DNA of 64,000 nt, taken from assembly GCA_947383695.1 (NCBI GenBank), contig OX376642.1, positions 1,178,001-1,242,000 of the forward strand, given 5' to 3'. The translations under genes and the position numbers were made by a program. Shown piece by piece: positions 17,866-29,925 of the stretch (the stretch's first letter is position 1; the number at the start of each line of letters is the position of its first letter). The notes under the pieces were generated by a model that worked only from the letters and a program-made list of their open reading frames with translations, was not told where the DNA came from and searched no databases. Source of the stretch: Actinomycetes bacterium (lineage in GTDB: Bacteria; Actinomycetota; Actinomycetes; Nanopelagicales; Nanopelagicaceae).

Positions 17866-19160
17866 TACTTAAGGAATCCCTCGTATGAACGCTGTTGTAG
17901 CTGAGATTCAATCTGCTTTGCAGTATCCAAACCAACACCAACAACGATCAAGATCGCAGTTCCACCAAATGGGAAGTTCTGTGTAGCTCCAAAGAGCACA
18001 AGTGCTCCGATTGGAATTACAGCAACTAACGCAAGGTAGAGAGAACCTGGAGCTGTGATGCGTGAAAGTACATACTGTAAGTACTCAGATGTTGGCTTTC
18101 CAGCACGGATACCTGGAACGAATCCACCGTACTTCTTCATGTTATCTGCAACCTCATCTGGGTTGAAGGTAATTGCAACGTAGAAGTATGTGAAGAAAAC
18201 AATAAGTGCTGCATATGTTGCAACATAAATAATGTGATCGCCCTTAACAAAGTTACGGCTAATCCAAACCGCCCATCCAGCTGTACTTCCGGTGAAGTTC
18301 ACAATAAGTGAAGGGATGTAGAGCAATGATGAAGCGAAAATTACTGGGATAACACCAGCCTGGTTAACCTTGATTGGAATGTATGTGCTGGTTCCACCGT
18401 ATGCCTGACGTCCAACCATGCGCTTGGCATATTGAACTGGAATACGACGTTGAGCCTGCTCAACAAAGACAACCGCGGCTACAACCAGCACACCTACCAA
18501 CATCACGAAGATGAAAGCAAAGAGACCCTTTTGTAGCTTGATTGACCATAGCTGGCTTGGGAAACCTGCAGCGATAGATGTAAAGATCAAGATTGACATA
18601 CCGTTACCAACACCACGATCAGTGATGAGCTCACCAAGCCACATAACAACAGATGTACCAGCTGTCATTACAACGATCATTGTGACGATGCGCTGCCATG
18701 ATGTGTCAGGGATGATTGCAAGAGAACATCCTGAAATCAAACGTCCTGGTGTACGAGCAACTGCAACCAAACCTGTTGACTGCAAGATTGCCAAACCAAT
18801 TGTTAGGTAACGTGTGTATTGAGTTAACTTTGCATTTCCTGATTGTCCTTCAGCCTTAAGAGCTTCGAAGCGAGGAATTACAACTGTTAACAACTGCACG
18901 ATGATCGATGCGGTGATGTAAGGCATGATTCCCAAAGCAAAGACAGAGAGCTGAATAAGCGCTCCACCACTGAATAGGTTAATCAAGCCAAACAATCCAC
19001 CAGTTTCTGCCGTCTTCAAACACTCTTTTACATTTGTGTATGAAACGCCAGGTGTTGGAACAACTGAACCAAAGCGGAACAGAGCCATGATTGAGAGAGT
19101 GAAGAAGATCTTCTTTCGTAGATCTGGTGTCTTAAAAGCCATACCGAATGCTGAAAGCAT
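17865..19160 (-). CDS. secY: Preprotein translocase subunit SecY
   Basis: Channel subunit of the Sec translocon, 431 aa with ten transmembrane helices. Signatures: the N-terminal FRFGSVVPTPGV, LNLFSGGALIQLSVFALGIMPYITASIIVQLL, and in the C-half INQAGVIPVIFASSLL-like NQAGVIPVIFASSLLYIP, then YFYVAITFNPDEVADNMKKYGGFVPGIRAG. Its partner secE is at 47 kb. It starts 42 bp after rplO. Confidence 0.98.
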   Translation of the reverse strand: MLSAFGMAFKTPDLRKKIFFTLSIMALFRFGSVVPTPGVSYTNVKECLKTAETGGLFGLINLFSGGALIQLSVFALGIMPYITASIIVQLLTVVIPRFEALKAEGQSGNAKLTQYTRYLTIGLAILQSTGLVAVARTPGRLISGCSLAIIPDTSWQRIVTMIVVMTAGTSVVMWLGELITDRGVGNGMSILIFTSIAAGFPSQLWSIKLQKGLFAFIFVMLVGVLVVAAVVFVEQAQRRIPVQYAKRMVGRQAYGGTSTYIPIKVNQAGVIPVIFASSLLYIPSLIVNFTGSTAGWAVWISRNFVKGDHIIYVATYAALIVFFTYFYVAITFNPDEVADNMKKYGGFVPGIRAGKPTSEYLQYVLSRITAPGSLYLALVAVIPIGALVLFGATQNFPFGGTAILIVVGVGLDTAKQIESQLQQRSYEGFLK

Positions 19161-19202
19161 TGATCTTCTCCTCTGTCTCTTCTATCTAAAGATGTTCGCT
19201 AA

Positions 19203-19643
19203 TTAGAGAACGTTTGTCTTGCCGCCGGCTGCAGTGATCTTGTCTACAGCAGATGAGGAGAAAGCGTGTGCAGTAACACTCACCTTGACATCGATTTCGC
19301 CGTTTCCAAGCACCTTTACAGGCAAGCTATCGCGTACTGCACCCTTTGCAATGAGATCTGCAACAGTTACATCGCCACCCTTAGGGAATAGCGCGTTAAT
19401 TGTTGAAACATTCACAGCCTGGTACTCAATACGTGCTGGGTTCTTAAATCCGCGAAGCTTTGGCAAGCGCATTACGAGAGGTAGCTGACCACCTTCGAAA
19501 CCTGCACGAACTGTGTTACGAGCGCGTGTTCCCTTACCACCGCGACCTGCGGTCTTACCCTTTGATGCTTCACCGCGACCCTTACGAGTCTTAGCTTTCT
19601 TAGCACCTGGAGCTGGACGAAGATGATGAAGTTTTAGTGTCAT
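19203..19643 (-). CDS. rplO: 50S ribosomal protein L15
   Basis: Late-assembling large-subunit protein that contacts many 23S rRNA domains. The 146 aa start with the basic [20 protein letters not shown], followed by the [21 protein letters not shown] stretch, [18 protein letters not shown], and a C-terminal [19 protein letters not shown]. It lies 2 bp after rpmD. Confidence 0.98.
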   Translation of the reverse strand: MTLKLHHLRPAPGAKKAKTRKGRGEASKGKTAGRGGKGTRARNTVRAGFEGGQLPLVMRLPKLRGFKNPARIEYQAVNVSTINALFPKGGDVTVADLIAKGAVRDSLPVKVLGNGEIDVKVSVTAHAFSSSAVDKITAAGGKTNVL

Positions 19644-19645
19644 CT

Positions 19646-19828
19646 TTATTCGACCTCCTCAACCTTAATCAGGTGGCGAACGGCGTAAACCATGCCACGA
19701 ATTTCTGGACGATCTTCTTTAACAACAACATCGTTAATGCGCTTTAGGCCCAATGAACGAAGAGTGTCGCGCTGCTCAGGCTTGTTTCCAACCTTCGAGC
19801 GAATCTGAGTTACTTTCAAACGTGGCAT
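19646..19828 (-). CDS. rpmD: 50S ribosomal protein L30
   Basis: A 60-aa small ribosomal protein. It reads [22 protein letters not shown]-like strands and the helix [14 protein letters not shown], then a C-terminal [14 protein letters not shown]. Position between rpsE (one-base overlap) and rplO fixes it. The length is the usual 58-60. Confidence 0.97.
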   Translation of the reverse strand: MPRLKVTQIRSKVGNKPEQRDTLRSLGLKRINDVVVKEDRPEIRGMVYAVRHLIKVEEVE

Positions 19829-20445
19829 TAGGCACCTACCGTGATCTGTGAAGCGCGGATAATTGCTGCAGGTGCAACATCTTCCAATGGACGACCACGT
19901 CGCGCAGCAATTTGTGCTGGGCTCTCAAGCATCTTCAATGCAGCAACGGTTGCGTGAACCATGTTGATTGCATTGTTAGATCCGAGTGACTTAGTCAATA
20001 CATCTGTGATGCCTGCACACTCAAGAACTGCACGCACTGGACCACCGGCGATAACTCCGGTACCTGGGCTAGCTGGACGTAGAAGAACTACACCCGCTGC
20101 AGTTTCACCTTGTACTGGGTGAGGAACTGTTCCTTGAACACGTGGAACTGTGAAGAATGACTTCTTCGCTTCTTCCACTGCCTTAGCAATCGCTGCTGGA
20201 ACTTCCTTGGACTTTCCGTAACCAATACCGACCTGACCGTTACCGTCTCCGACAACTACAAGTGCGGTGAATGAGAAACGACGTCCACCCTTTACAACCT
20301 TAGATACGCGGTTGATAAATACAACGCGCTCCATGAATGGATTCTTCTCTTTTTCACGATCATCACGACGTTCGCGACGCTCTGGGCGTCCCTTACCTCG
20401 CTCGTTACCTGCTGTTGCTGGCGCAGTAGTTGGATTAGTAGACAT
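19828..20445 (-). CDS. rpsE: 30S ribosomal protein S5
   Basis: Small-subunit protein at the mRNA entry; affects decoding fidelity. The 205 aa include an actinobacterial Arg/Glu-rich N-terminal extension of about 38 residues, then the dsRNA-binding core ([37 protein letters not shown]) and the C-terminal [18 protein letters not shown]. It overlaps rplR and rpmD by one base each. Confidence 0.98.
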   Translation of the reverse strand: MSTNPTTAPATAGNERGKGRPERRERRDDREKEKNPFMERVVFINRVSKVVKGGRRFSFTALVVVGDGNGQVGIGYGKSKEVPAAIAKAVEEAKKSFFTVPRVQGTVPHPVQGETAAGVVLLRPASPGTGVIAGGPVRAVLECAGITDVLTKSLGSNNAINMVHATVAALKMLESPAQIAARRGRPLEDVAPAAIIRASQITVGA

Positions 20446-20822
20446 TAGAACTCCAATCCGTTCTCTCGTGCACTGTCAGCTACAGCTGCAATACGACCGT
20501 GGTACTTATTTCCTGCACGATCGAAGACGACAGATGAAACTCCAGCAGCCTTAGCGCGTGATGCAATCAATGCACCAACAGCCTTTGACTTTGCAGTCTT
20601 GTCGCCCTTATCGGCACGAAGATCAGTTTCCATTGTGGATGCATAGGCAAGTGTCTTGCCCTGTGTGTCATCAATAACCTGTACAAACAAGTGACGTGAT
20701 GAGCGAGAAACGACTAAACGTGGACGAGATGCTGTTCCAGAAACCTTCTTGCGAACGCGGAAAGCACGACGGGCACGGGCGTTTGTTGCCGAACCTTTGC
20801 GGACCTTTACACCAATAGCCAT
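20445..20822 (-). CDS. rplR: 50S ribosomal protein L18
   Basis: 5S rRNA-binding protein. The 125-aa sequence has an Arg-rich start ([19 protein letters not shown]), [21 protein letters not shown], and the terminal [28 protein letters not shown], all family landmarks. It overlaps rplF and rpsE by one base each. Confidence 0.98.
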   Translation of the reverse strand: MAIGVKVRKGSATNARARRAFRVRKKVSGTASRPRLVVSRSSRHLFVQVIDDTQGKTLAYASTMETDLRADKGDKTAKSKAVGALIASRAKAAGVSSVVFDRAGNKYHGRIAAVADSARENGLEF

Positions 20823-21361
20823 TACTTCTTACCTGTCTTTCCTTGCTTACGGCGAACAACTTCACCTGAGAGACGCAAGCCCTTGCCCTTGTAAGGATCA
20901 GCCTTGCGAAGCTTCTTTACCTTTGCAGCAACTTCGCCAACCAACTGCTTATCAATTCCAGAGATATGGAACTTTGTTGGTGACTCAACCTTGAAGGTGA
21001 TTCCTTCAGGTGCTGGGAATTGGATGTTGTGGCTGTAACCAAGTTGGAACTCGAGGTCCTTACCCTTTTCAGCTACACGGTAACCAACACCGACGATTTC
21101 AATAGTTAATGTGTAACCGTTAGTTACGCCCTCGACCATGTTCGCAACAAGTGTGCGAGATAGACCGTGAAGTGAACGTGTTACGCGCTCCTCGTTTGGA
21201 CGAGCAACGGTGATAACACCAGCTTCTTGGGAAACTTGAATTGGCTCAGCAACGTTTAGTGAAAGAGTTCCCTTAGGACCCTTCACTGCAACATTCTGTC
21301 CAGCGATTGTTACTTCTACGCCGCTTGGTACGGCGATAGGCATGCGACCAATACGTGACAT
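20822..21361 (-). CDS. rplF: 50S ribosomal protein L6
   Basis: Two-domain protein at the base of the GTPase-associated region. The 179 aa start [17 protein letters not shown] and include [10 protein letters not shown], then in the second domain the L6 signature [21 protein letters not shown]. It follows rpsH by 7 bp and overlaps rplR by one base. Confidence 0.98.
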   Translation of the reverse strand: MSRIGRMPIAVPSGVEVTIAGQNVAVKGPKGTLSLNVAEPIQVSQEAGVITVARPNEERVTRSLHGLSRTLVANMVEGVTNGYTLTIEIVGVGYRVAEKGKDLEFQLGYSHNIQFPAPEGITFKVESPTKFHISGIDKQLVGEVAAKVKKLRKADPYKGKGLRLSGEVVRRKQGKTGKK

Positions 21362-21368
21362 TAGATGA

Positions 21369-21773
21369 TCACCATACGTAGGCGAGAACTTCTCCGCCTA
21401 CGCCCTGCTTATTGGCTTGCTTATCAGTAAGCAATCCAGATGAAGTTGAAATAATTGCAACGCCTAGTCCACCAAGTACCTTAGGTAGTGATGTTGACTT
21501 TGCGTACACGCGAAGTCCTGGCTTGCTTACACGACGCAAACCAGCGATTGAACGCTCACGGTTTGCACCAAACTTAAGGTCAAGAACAAGGTTCTTACCT
21601 ACTCCATTATCTGCATCTTCAACACGGTATCCCGCGATGTATCCCTCTTGTTGAAGGATCGCAGCGATACGTACCTTGACCGATGATGACGGCATTGAAA
21701 CCGAATCATGGTAGGCAGAGTTCGCGTTGCGCAGACGTGTCAACATGTCTGCGATCGGATCTGTCATTGTCAT
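21369..21773 (-). CDS. rpsH: 30S ribosomal protein S8
   Basis: Central-domain 16S rRNA binder; in E. coli it also represses the spc operon. The 134-aa sequence shows [23 protein letters not shown], a middle [21 protein letters not shown] and the end GIAIISTS-type [30 protein letters not shown]. It is preceded by an 88-bp gap after rpsN; I saw no clear S8-site hairpin there. Confidence 0.98.
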   Translation of the reverse strand: MTMTDPIADMLTRLRNANSAYHDSVSMPSSSVKVRIAAILQQEGYIAGYRVEDADNGVGKNLVLDLKFGANRERSIAGLRRVSKPGLRVYAKSTSLPKVLGGLGVAIISTSSGLLTDKQANKQGVGGEVLAYVW

Positions 21774-21861
21774 ACGTGGCCTCGTGGCCTTTCTCGAACT
21801 GGTTTCTTTCTACAGACCTTGTTCGTTGTAGTTATTTGGATAGGTTTAAAACTTTTTTGTA

Positions 21862-22047
21862 CTACCAAGATGCCTTGGTGATACCAGGAAGCTCACCACG
21901 GTGAGCCATTTCGCGGAAGCACACACGGCAGATACCAAACTTCTGATAAACAGAGTGTGGACGTCCGCAACGCTGGCAACGTGTATAGCCGCGAACCTTG
22001 AACTTAGGCTTGCGAGCTGCCTTTACCTTGAGCGATGTCTTTGCCAT
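21862..22047 (-). CDS. rpsN: 30S ribosomal protein S14, zinc-binding type (type Z)
   Basis: A 61-aa S14 with the zinc ribbon CQRCGRP...CRVC and the C-terminal [18 protein letters not shown]. This is the short, zinc-dependent version that sits in the spc operon of Gram-positives. L33 (51.4 kb), L36 and S4 in this window are also zinc forms. It starts 3 bp after rplE. Confidence 0.98.
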   Translation of the reverse strand: MAKTSLKVKAARKPKFKVRGYTRCQRCGRPHSVYQKFGICRVCFREMAHRGELPGITKASW

Positions 22048-22050
22048 GGC

Positions 22051-22608
22051 TTATGCCTCCTTGAATGGAAAGCCGAGCGCCTTAAGAAGTGCGCGACCTT
22101 CAGCATCATTCTTTGCTGTCGTTACGAAAGTAATATCCATACCGCGTGGACGATCTACCTTGTCCTGTTCGATTTCTGGGAATACAACCTGCTCGGTTAG
22201 ACCGAAGGTGTAGTTACCTTTTCCATCAAACTGCTTTGGTGAAAGACCACGGAAGTCACGGATACGTGGAAGTGAGATTGAAAGCAAACGATCTGCAAAC
22301 TCCCACATACGATCTCCGCGCAAAGTTACGTGTGCGCCAATTGGCTGACCCTCACGAAGCTTGAACTGAGCGATTGATTTACGCGCCTTTGTAACCTGTG
22401 GTTTTTGGCCAGTGATTGTTGTTAGGTCGCGGATAGCTCCTTCGATCAACTTTGAATCACGAGCAGCGTCGCCGACACCCATGTTCACGATGACCTTTAC
22501 AAGTGTTGGAACCATCATTGGATTCTTAAATCCAAACTCGCTCTTTAGTGCAGGAGCGATATCGCTCTTGTACTTAGCTTTTAGACGTACATCTACCTTG
22601 GTTGACAT
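22051..22608 (-). CDS. rplE: 50S ribosomal protein L5
   Basis: 5S rRNA-binding protein in the central protuberance. The 185 aa read [47 protein letters not shown]-type core, and near the end [21 protein letters not shown]. It overlaps rplX by one base and is followed by rpsN after 3 bp. Confidence 0.98.
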   Translation of the reverse strand: MSTKVDVRLKAKYKSDIAPALKSEFGFKNPMMVPTLVKVIVNMGVGDAARDSKLIEGAIRDLTTITGQKPQVTKARKSIAQFKLREGQPIGAHVTLRGDRMWEFADRLLSISLPRIRDFRGLSPKQFDGKGNYTFGLTEQVVFPEIEQDKVDRPRGMDITFVTTAKNDAEGRALLKALGFPFKEA

Positions 22609-22919
22609 TAGATGTCCTTTCCGGTGCGACGTGAGATACGAACATTCTTGCCTTCATCATCTTTGCGAACACCAAGACGAGTCGCCTTGCCATCCCCATC
22701 AACAACCATGACATTTGAAATGTGTAGTGATGCTTCAACAGTGATGATTCCGCCGACCTTTACGCCGCGATCACCAGTTGTCTCCTTTGTGTGACGCTTC
22801 TGGCGGTTAACGCCTTCAACTGTTACACGGTTGCCATCAACTGATAGAACCTTTCCTGTTGTTCCGCGATCTTTACCCGCGATAACAAGAACGGTGTCAT
22901 CCTTCTTAATCTTTGCCAT
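22608..22919 (-). CDS. rplX: 50S ribosomal protein L24
   Basis: Assembly-initiating protein with a KOW motif ([23 protein letters not shown]), 103 aa. It continues [12 protein letters not shown] and ends ISRRTGKDI. It lies 2 bp after rplN and overlaps rplE by one base. Confidence 0.98.
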   Translation of the reverse strand: MAKIKKDDTVLVIAGKDRGTTGKVLSVDGNRVTVEGVNRQKRHTKETTGDRGVKVGGIITVEASLHISNVMVVDGDGKATRLGVRKDDEGKNVRISRRTGKDI

Positions 22920-22921
22920 TA

Positions 22922-23290
22922 TTAGAGCACCTCCGGAGCTAACGAGATGATCTTCATAAAGCGCTTGTCGCGAAGTTCACGTGCAACTGGTCCGAAGATA
23001 CGGGTTCCACGTGGCTCGCCATCAGCCTTCAAGATCACTGCAGCATTTTCATCAAACTTAATGTAGGAGCCATCTGGACGACGACGTTCCTTAACTGTAC
23101 GAACGATGACAGCCTTTACGACCTCACCCTTCTTAACCTGTCCGCCAGGAATTGCATCCTTAACAGAGCAAACGATGATGTCTCCGATACCGGCATAGCG
23201 GCGCTTGGATCCACCGAGCACACGAATACAGAGAAGCTCTTTAGCTCCTGTGTTATCCGCGACGCGTAGGCGCGATTCTTGTTGAATCAT
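22922..23290 (-). CDS. rplN: 50S ribosomal protein L14
   Basis: Very conserved 122-aa beta-barrel protein forming an intersubunit bridge. Landmarks: [42 protein letters not shown], and the C-terminal [29 protein letters not shown]. It follows rpsQ by 18 bp. Confidence 0.98.
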   Translation of the reverse strand: MIQQESRLRVADNTGAKELLCIRVLGGSKRRYAGIGDIIVCSVKDAIPGGQVKKGEVVKAVIVRTVKERRRPDGSYIKFDENAAVILKADGEPRGTRIFGPVARELRDKRFMKIISLAPEVL

Positions 23291-23308
23291 TAGTTATCCA
23301 CCGAACCC

Positions 23309-23578
23309 TTACTTTGCCTTCTCGAGAATCTCAACCAAACGCCAGCGCTTTGTTGCTGACAATGGACGAGTTTCCATGATGAGTACACGATCGCCCATGC
23401 CAGCAGAGTTCTGCTCGTCATGTGCTTTTAGCTTGCTTGAGCGAGACATAACCTTTGAGTACATACCGTGCTTAACACGATTTGAAACCTCAACGGTGAT
23501 GGTCTTATCCATCTTGTCGCTTATAACAATTCCTTCACGGACCTTACGGTCGCTGCGATCTGCATTATTAGTAGTCAT
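23309..23578 (-). CDS. rpsQ: 30S ribosomal protein S17
   Basis: An OB-fold 16S rRNA binder of 89 aa. It shows [21 protein letters not shown], a middle [34 protein letters not shown], and ends in a short Lys-rich tail. It overlaps rpmC by one base. Confidence 0.98.
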   Translation of the reverse strand: MTTNNADRSDRKVREGIVISDKMDKTITVEVSNRVKHGMYSKVMSRSSKLKAHDEQNSAGMGDRVLIMETRPLSATKRWRLVEILEKAK

Positions 23579-23793
23579 TACGCAGCTCCTCCGATTCCTA
23601 GTTCGCGTTCGCGAATAATTGTGTAGACACGTGCGATCTCTTTGCGCACTGCGCTTAGACGACCGTGGCTCTCAAGCTGTCCTGTTGCTGCCTGGAAACG
23701 TAGGTTGAAAAGTTCTTCCTTCAACTCACGAACCTTGCTCGTCAAATCTTCAGCTGACAACTGGCGTAGCTCTTCATTAGTTGTAATAGCCAC
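23578..23793 (-). CDS. rpmC: 50S ribosomal protein L29
   Basis: A 71-aa two-helix protein at the tunnel exit. It contains [32 protein letters not shown] and [20 protein letters not shown], the L29 pattern. It abuts rplP directly and overlaps rpsQ by one base. Confidence 0.97.
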   Translation of the reverse strand: MAITTNEELRQLSAEDLTSKVRELKEELFNLRFQAATGQLESHGRLSAVRKEIARVYTIIRERELGIGGAA

Positions 23794-24207
23794 TTATGCC
23801 TCCTCACGCTTTACTACACGACACTTCATTGGAAGCTTGTGCATCGCTAGACGCATTGCTTCTACTGCGATTGCTTCTGATACACCAGAGATCTCGAACA
23901 TAACGCGACCTGGCTTAACGTTTGCAATCCACCACTCTGGTGAACCCTTACCGGAACCCATACGAGTTTCAGCAGGCTTCTTTGTTAGTGGACGGTCTGG
24001 ATAAATATTGATCCAAACCTTTCCACCACGCTTGATGTAACGAGTCATAGCGATACGAGCCGCTTCAATCTGACGGTTAGTTACATAAGCAGGAGCTAGA
24101 GCTTGAATACCGAAGTCACCAAATGCAACTGTTGATCCGCCCTTTGCTGCGCCCTTACGGGATGGGTGGTGTTGCTTACGGTGCTTAACACGACGTGGAA
24201 TTAACAT
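23794..24207 (-). CDS. rplP: 50S ribosomal protein L16
   Basis: Binds near the A-site tRNA elbow. The 137 aa start [19 protein letters not shown] and carry [32 protein letters not shown]-type [15 protein letters not shown], and the terminal [13 protein letters not shown]. It overlaps rpsC by one base. Confidence 0.98.
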   Translation of the reverse strand: MLIPRRVKHRKQHHPSRKGAAKGGSTVAFGDFGIQALAPAYVTNRQIEAARIAMTRYIKRGGKVWINIYPDRPLTKKPAETRMGSGKGSPEWWIANVKPGRVMFEISGVSEAIAVEAMRLAMHKLPMKCRVVKREEA

Positions 24208-24980
24208 TAGTTAGATGCTCCTTCCGCAGTTGCAGTAGGTGTTCCCTGAGAAACAGTTACCTCTGCCTTTGGTGCACGAGGTGTACGAGGTCCGCGGCGC
24301 TCTGGCTTTGGAGCACGTGCTTCAGCAAGTGCCTTTTCAGCACGCTCTGTACGTGAACCAATAACTTCGCCCTTGTAGATCCATACCTTCACACCTAAGC
24401 GACCAAATGTTGTATGTGCCTCGTAGAAGCCATAATCAATATCGGCGCGAAGTGTGTGTAGAGGTACACGACCTTCACGGTAGAACTCAGAACGTGACAT
24501 TTCTGCACCACCAAGACGACCACCACACTGAACACGAATGCCCTGTGCGCCAGACTTCATTGCTGTTTGCATTGACTTCTTCATTGCGCGACGGAATGAA
24601 ACACGTGCAGCAAGCTGCTCCGCGATTCCCTGTGCAACAAGTTGTGCATCGATCTCTGGGTTCTTAACCTCAAGAATGTTGAGCTGTACTTGCTTGCCAG
24701 TTAGCTTCTCTAGACGCTGACGAAGGATGTCTGCTTCTTGACCACGACGGCCAATAACAATTCCTGGACGTGCAGTGTGTAGATCGATACGGACGCGATC
24801 ACGTGTGCGCTCGATTTCAATTCGAGATACACCAGCGCGCTCCATACCCTTCTGCATCAAGCGACGGATTTCGACATCTTCCTTGACGTAATCCTTGTAT
24901 AGCTTGTCTGCGTACCAACGTGACTTGAATTCAGTTGTAATGCCGAGACGGAAGCCGTGTGGGTTTACTTTTTGACCCAT
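24207..24980 (-). CDS. rpsC: 30S ribosomal protein S3
   Basis: Head protein with helicase function at the mRNA entry. The 257 aa start [15 protein letters not shown]; a KH domain follows ([23 protein letters not shown]), then [19 protein letters not shown] and [12 protein letters not shown]-terminal basic Ala/Pro-rich tail of about 40 residues is typical of actinobacterial S3. It overlaps rplV by one base. Confidence 0.98.
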   Translation of the reverse strand: MGQKVNPHGFRLGITTEFKSRWYADKLYKDYVKEDVEIRRLMQKGMERAGVSRIEIERTRDRVRIDLHTARPGIVIGRRGQEADILRQRLEKLTGKQVQLNILEVKNPEIDAQLVAQGIAEQLAARVSFRRAMKKSMQTAMKSGAQGIRVQCGGRLGGAEMSRSEFYREGRVPLHTLRADIDYGFYEAHTTFGRLGVKVWIYKGEVIGSRTERAEKALAEARAPKPERRGPRTPRAPKAEVTVSQGTPTATAEGASN

Positions 24981-25399
24981 TACTTGGTCGCTCCCTTCTG
25001 AGTAGTCTTCTTCAAATTCATTGTCTTTGATGAAGTTTTTACATCGCTAACTGCAACTGAGATGTGTGATGAACGCTTCAAGATACGGAAACCGCGACCC
25101 TGTGCACGTGGACGGAAACGCTTCATTGTGCGGCCCTCATCAACTAGTGCTTCTACAACCCAGAGCTCTGAAGCATCACGGATTGCAGGGTTCTTAGCCT
25201 TCGCATTTGCAACTGCAGAGTTAAGAAGTGTGTACACATCTTGTCCTGCAGCTTGTGGTGCGAACTTCAAAATGTTGAGTGCTTCATCAGCACGTTGTCC
25301 ACGAATTAGGTCGACGATACGACGTGCCTTCTGTGGTGTATGGCGAATGTCGCGCAGTACTGCGCGTGCAACTAATGCGTTCTCTTGTGTGTTAGCCAC
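24980..25399 (-). CDS. rplV: 50S ribosomal protein L22
   Basis: Lines the peptide exit tunnel. I place the start at GTG 25399 (protein starting [12 protein letters not shown]), preceded by AAAGG about 7 nt upstream and overlapping the rpsS stop by 8 bp. An earlier GTG at 25435 would add twelve residues unlike L22 and overlap rpsS by 44 bp. The protein is 139 aa: [49 protein letters not shown] and [10 protein letters not shown] are diagnostic. Confidence 0.96.
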   Translation of the reverse strand: MANTQENALVARAVLRDIRHTPQKARRIVDLIRGQRADEALNILKFAPQAAGQDVYTLLNSAVANAKAKNPAIRDASELWVVEALVDEGRTMKRFRPRAQGRGFRILKRSSHISVAVSDVKTSSKTMNLKKTTQKGATK

Positions 25400-25676
25400 G
25401 AGCTGCCTTTCGATCGTCGCCCTTAACGTGACCACGGAAGGTACGTGTTGGAGCGAATTCGCCTAACTTGTGTCCGATCATTGCGTCAGTTACGAAAACC
25501 GGAATGTGCTTACGGCCATCGTGAACTGCAATGGTGTGTCCGATCATTGAAGGAATGATCATCGAGCGACGTGACCAGGTCTTGATCACATTTTTTGTGT
25601 TGGCATCGTTTTGTGCATCTACCTTCTTGAGTAGATGTCCATCAACGAATGGACCCTTCTTGAGACTTCTTGGCAT
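25392..25676 (-). CDS. rpsS: 30S ribosomal protein S19
   Basis: Head protein pairing with S13. The 94 aa begin [20 protein letters not shown] and continue [32 protein letters not shown], ending in the [13 protein letters not shown] region. It follows rplB by 12 bp. Confidence 0.98.
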   Translation of the reverse strand: MPRSLKKGPFVDGHLLKKVDAQNDANTKNVIKTWSRRSMIIPSMIGHTIAVHDGRKHIPVFVTDAMIGHKLGEFAPTRTFRGHVKGDDRKAARG

Positions 25677-25688
25677 AAGGGCTCCTAC

Positions 25689-26522
25689 CTACCGCTTCTT
25701 ATTCGACTTGCGACGACGGACGATCATTGAATCTGATGCTTTCTTCTTACGAGTGCGGCCTTCAGGCTTACCCCATGGAGTCACTGGGTGACGTCCACCA
25801 GAAGTCTTACCTTCACCACCACCGTGTGGGTGATCTACTGGGTTCATAACAACACCACGAGTAGTTGGACGAACACCTAACCAGCGCTTACGTCCAGCTT
25901 TTCCGTAGTTAATGTTTCCTTGCTCTGCGTTTCCAACTTCACCAACAGTTGCGCGGCAACGAACATCGACGTTACGAATTTCGCCAGATGGCATACGTAG
26001 TTGTGCGTATGGGCCATCCTTTGCAACCAGCTGCACAGATGCACCAGCTGAACGAGCGATCTTCGCTCCTCCACCTGGGCGTAGTTCAATTGCGTGAACT
26101 GTTGTACCTACTGGAATGTTGCGAAGTGGAAGATTGTTTCCTGGCTTGATATCTGCCTTTGGACCATTCTCAACTGTTGCACCTTGAACTAGCTTGTCCG
26201 GTGCGATGATGTAACGCTTTTCTCCATCTGCGTAGTGCAGAAGAGCGATGCGCGCTGTGCGGTTTGGGTCGTACTCAATGTGAGCGACCTTCGCTGGAAC
26301 GCCATCCTTATCGTTACGAACAAAATCGATGAGACGGTATGCACGCTTGTGACCGCCACCTTGGTGACGAACAGTTACGCGACCTTGGTTGTTACGTCCA
26401 CCCTTTGAGTGAATTGGACGAACAAGAGACTTTTCAGGAGTCGAGCGAGTGATTTCAGCGAAATCAGGAACGCTTGCGCCGCGTTGACCAGGGGTCGTTG
26501 GCTTTAATTTACGAAGTGCCAT
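25689..26522 (-). CDS. rplB: 50S ribosomal protein L2
   Basis: Needed for subunit joining and peptidyl transferase structure. The 277-aa sequence contains [27 protein letters not shown], the RRSAGA-type loop [16 protein letters not shown], and the C-terminal signature [16 protein letters not shown] including the functionally important His. It follows rplW by 33 bp. Confidence 0.98.
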   Translation of the reverse strand: MALRKLKPTTPGQRGASVPDFAEITRSTPEKSLVRPIHSKGGRNNQGRVTVRHQGGGHKRAYRLIDFVRNDKDGVPAKVAHIEYDPNRTARIALLHYADGEKRYIIAPDKLVQGATVENGPKADIKPGNNLPLRNIPVGTTVHAIELRPGGGAKIARSAGASVQLVAKDGPYAQLRMPSGEIRNVDVRCRATVGEVGNAEQGNINYGKAGRKRWLGVRPTTRGVVMNPVDHPHGGGEGKTSGGRHPVTPWGKPEGRTRKKKASDSMIVRRRKSNKKR

Positions 26523-26555
26523 GATGATCCTTTTCTTTTCAAGGTCCAGTTCCCG

Positions 26556-26849
26556 TTAGGAAACCGGTCCTCCGAAAATGTCGATGCGGTCGCCAGCAGC
26601 AACTTGAACAATTGCGCGCTTGGTGTCTTTACGCTTTCCATCACCAAAACGAGTCTTCTTGTTCTTGCCCTGACGGTTCATTGTGTTAACGCTTACTACC
26701 TTCACGCCGAATACCTTTTCAACAGCGATCTTGATCTCTGTCTTATTAGCATCTGGTGCAACGATGAATGTGTACTTGTTCTCATCGAGCAACCCGTAGC
26801 TCTTTTCAGAAACTACTGGTGCAACTAGAACGTCGCGGTAATCTTTCAT
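26556..26849 (-). CDS. rplW: 50S ribosomal protein L23
   Basis: Exit-tunnel docking site for trigger factor and SRP. The 97 aa show [37 protein letters not shown], then [19 protein letters not shown]. It overlaps rplD by 4 bp (ATGA). Confidence 0.98.
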   Translation of the reverse strand: MKDYRDVLVAPVVSEKSYGLLDENKYTFIVAPDANKTEIKIAVEKVFGVKVVSVNTMNRQGKNKKTRFGDGKRKDTKRAIVQVAAGDRIDIFGGPVS

Positions 26850-27517
26850 GCGCTGACCTCACTTTCGCGTGCAACTGATGTCGCACCCTTGCCCTTTGAA
26901 GGAGCCTTTAGGAAATCTTTGATCGCAGCTTCTGAGAACACAACGTCATCGCTCTTGAGGATGTCGTATGCATTCAACTGATCTGGAACAAGAAGGTGTA
27001 GGTCATCAGCGTTACGAAGTGAACGCCACGCTAGATCCTCAGTACGTGAAACAACTACAAGAAGATTCTTGCGATCGCTGAACTGACGAACTGCGGCAAT
27101 AGCTGACTTTGTTGAAGCCGCTGTTGCGATTGAATCAAGCACGTGAATACGATCGTGACGCTGGCGGTCTGAAAGAACTCCGCGCAGAGCAGCTGCGATC
27201 ATCTTCTTTGGTGTGCGTTGGAAGTATGTACGTGGGCGAACAGCGTGTGCTGCACCACCACCACGTTGTAGCGGAGCGCGAACAGAACCCTGACGTGCAC
27301 GGCCTGTTCCCTTCTGCTTGAAAGGCTTCTTTCCTGAACCAGATGTTTCACCACGGTTCTTTGCCTTCTGTGTTCCCTGGCGAGCAGCTGCAAGTTGTGC
27401 AGTTACTACCTGGTGAATCAAAGGAATGTTTGTCTGCGCATCAAAGATATCTGAAGGAAGATCTACTGATCCAACCTTCTTACCTTCTGCGTTCTTTACT
27501 TCAACAGTAAGCGCCAT
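26846..27517 (-). CDS. rplD: 50S ribosomal protein L4
   Basis: Tunnel-wall protein, and in E. coli the S10-operon repressor. The 223 aa contain the extended loop [36 protein letters not shown], which inserts into 23S rRNA. It lies 2 bp after rplC. Confidence 0.98.
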   Translation of the reverse strand: MALTVEVKNAEGKKVGSVDLPSDIFDAQTNIPLIHQVVTAQLAAARQGTQKAKNRGETSGSGKKPFKQKGTGRARQGSVRAPLQRGGGAAHAVRPRTYFQRTPKKMIAAALRGVLSDRQRHDRIHVLDSIATAASTKSAIAAVRQFSDRKNLLVVVSRTEDLAWRSLRNADDLHLLVPDQLNAYDILKSDDVVFSEAAIKDFLKAPSKGKGATSVARESEVSA

Positions 27518-27519
27518 GA

Positions 27520-28215
27520 TTAGTTGCCAGCCTTTCCTGCTGTTTCATAGATCGCGTGCTTAGCTGCAGAGCGGATGAAAACTAACTGTCCGTCTGGGCC
27601 AGGAACTGATCCCTTGATAAGAAGTAGGTTGCGGTCTGCATCAACAGAGTGCACAACAAGGTTTTGAGTTGTAACGCGAACGCCACCCATAACACCTGAC
27701 ATGCGCATACCCTTGAAAACACGACCTGGTGTTGAACATGCACCGATTGAACCTGGCATACGGTGCTTACGATCTACACCGTGAGATGAACCAAGACCAC
27801 CGAAACCGTGGCGCTTCATAACACCAGCAGTTCCCTTACCTGTGCTTGTTCCAGTTGCATCAACCAATTCGCCAGCTGCGAAAACTGTTGCACCAAGCTC
27901 TTGTCCAACTGTGTAGCTAGTTGTGTCGAGTGTGCGAAGTTCTGCTACTGAACGGCGTGGTGTAACACCAGCCTTTGCGAAGTGACCAGCAAGTGGCTTT
28001 GTAATCTTCTTTGGGTCGATTGCGCCGAAAGCGATCTGAACAGCTGAGTAACCATCCTTCTCAGGTGTACGGATTTGCGTAACTACACATGGACCTGCTT
28101 CAACAACGGTTACTGGAACCATCTTGTTGTTGGCATCAAAAACCTGGGTCATGCCCAGCTTCTTACCGAGAACGCCCTTGATGGACGAGCCCGCTGCTTG
28201 AGTTGTAAAAGTCAT
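27520..28215 (-). CDS. rplC: 50S ribosomal protein L3
   Basis: Assembly initiator reaching the peptidyl transferase centre. The 231 aa show [34 protein letters not shown] and the central [20 protein letters not shown]...[35 protein letters not shown] block. It lies 16 bp after rpsJ. Confidence 0.98.
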   Translation of the reverse strand: MTFTTQAAGSSIKGVLGKKLGMTQVFDANNKMVPVTVVEAGPCVVTQIRTPEKDGYSAVQIAFGAIDPKKITKPLAGHFAKAGVTPRRSVAELRTLDTTSYTVGQELGATVFAAGELVDATGTSTGKGTAGVMKRHGFGGLGSSHGVDRKHRMPGSIGACSTPGRVFKGMRMSGVMGGVRVTTQNLVVHSVDADRNLLLIKGSVPGPDGQLVFIRSAAKHAIYETAGKAGN

Positions 28216-28231
28216 TGTTGTCGTCCTTTCC

Positions 28232-28540
28232 TTAGAGCTTGATCTCGATGTCGACGCCTGCTGGCAAGTCGAGACGCATCAATGAATCAACAGTCTTAGG
28301 TGTTGGGTCGATGATGTCGATTAGGCGCTTATGTGTGCGCATCTCGAAGTGTTCGCGGCTGTCCTTATATTTGTGAGGAGAGCGAATAACACAGTAAGTG
28401 TTCTTCTCTGTTGGTAGCGGCACTGGACCCGCGACCGTTGCACCAGTGCGCTCAACAGTTTCAACGATTTTCTTCGCTGAACTATCAATCACCTCATGGT
28501 CATAGGCCTTGAGTCGAATGCGGATCTTTTGTCCCGCCAT
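28232..28540 (-). CDS. rpsJ: 30S ribosomal protein S10
   Basis: Head protein and transcription antitermination factor NusE. The 102 aa include [68 protein letters not shown]. It heads the S10 cluster, 128 bp after tuf. The SD AAGGAG is well placed. Confidence 0.98.
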   Translation of the reverse strand: MAGQKIRIRLKAYDHEVIDSSAKKIVETVERTGATVAGPVPLPTEKNTYCVIRSPHKYKDSREHFEMRTHKRLIDIIDPTPKTVDSLMRLDLPAGVDIEIKL

Positions 28541-28616
28541 GTCGTTCTCCTTCTATCTGTTCTTTCGAACCTTTGTTAAAACTTCGTCAATTATTAATTT
28601 TTCAAACTTTGTTTTT

Positions 28617-28643
28617 GCCCGGCGGTTTTTTACGCCGCCGGGC
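28617..28643. other. Strong GC-rich stem-loop between tuf and rpsJ
   Basis: GCCCGGCGG (28617-28625) and CCGCCGGGC (28635-28643) form a 9-bp all-GC stem with a 9-nt loop just after the tuf stop. The minus-strand RNA has A-residues, not a U-tract, after the stem, so it is not a canonical intrinsic terminator; some actinobacterial terminators lack a U-tract. It may partly end or protect the str-operon mRNA before the S10 operon. The rest of the gap holds AT-rich sequence where an rpsJ promoter could lie. Confidence 0.5.
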
Positions 28644-28668
28644 TCCAACATTTAAATCTTTAGAACTA

Positions 28669-29862
<1,194 letters not shown>

Positions 29863-29925
29863 TTTGGTTCCTCTTTCGTTTACTAGTGCTTAGTTATTAG
29901 GGGTTGTGCTTTTCTTTATTAGGGA

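Noticed and set aside
28617-28643. Canonical terminator after tuf
   Set aside because: Stem is strong but the minus-strand RNA has an A-rich, not U-rich, tail; recorded as an unassigned stem-loop.
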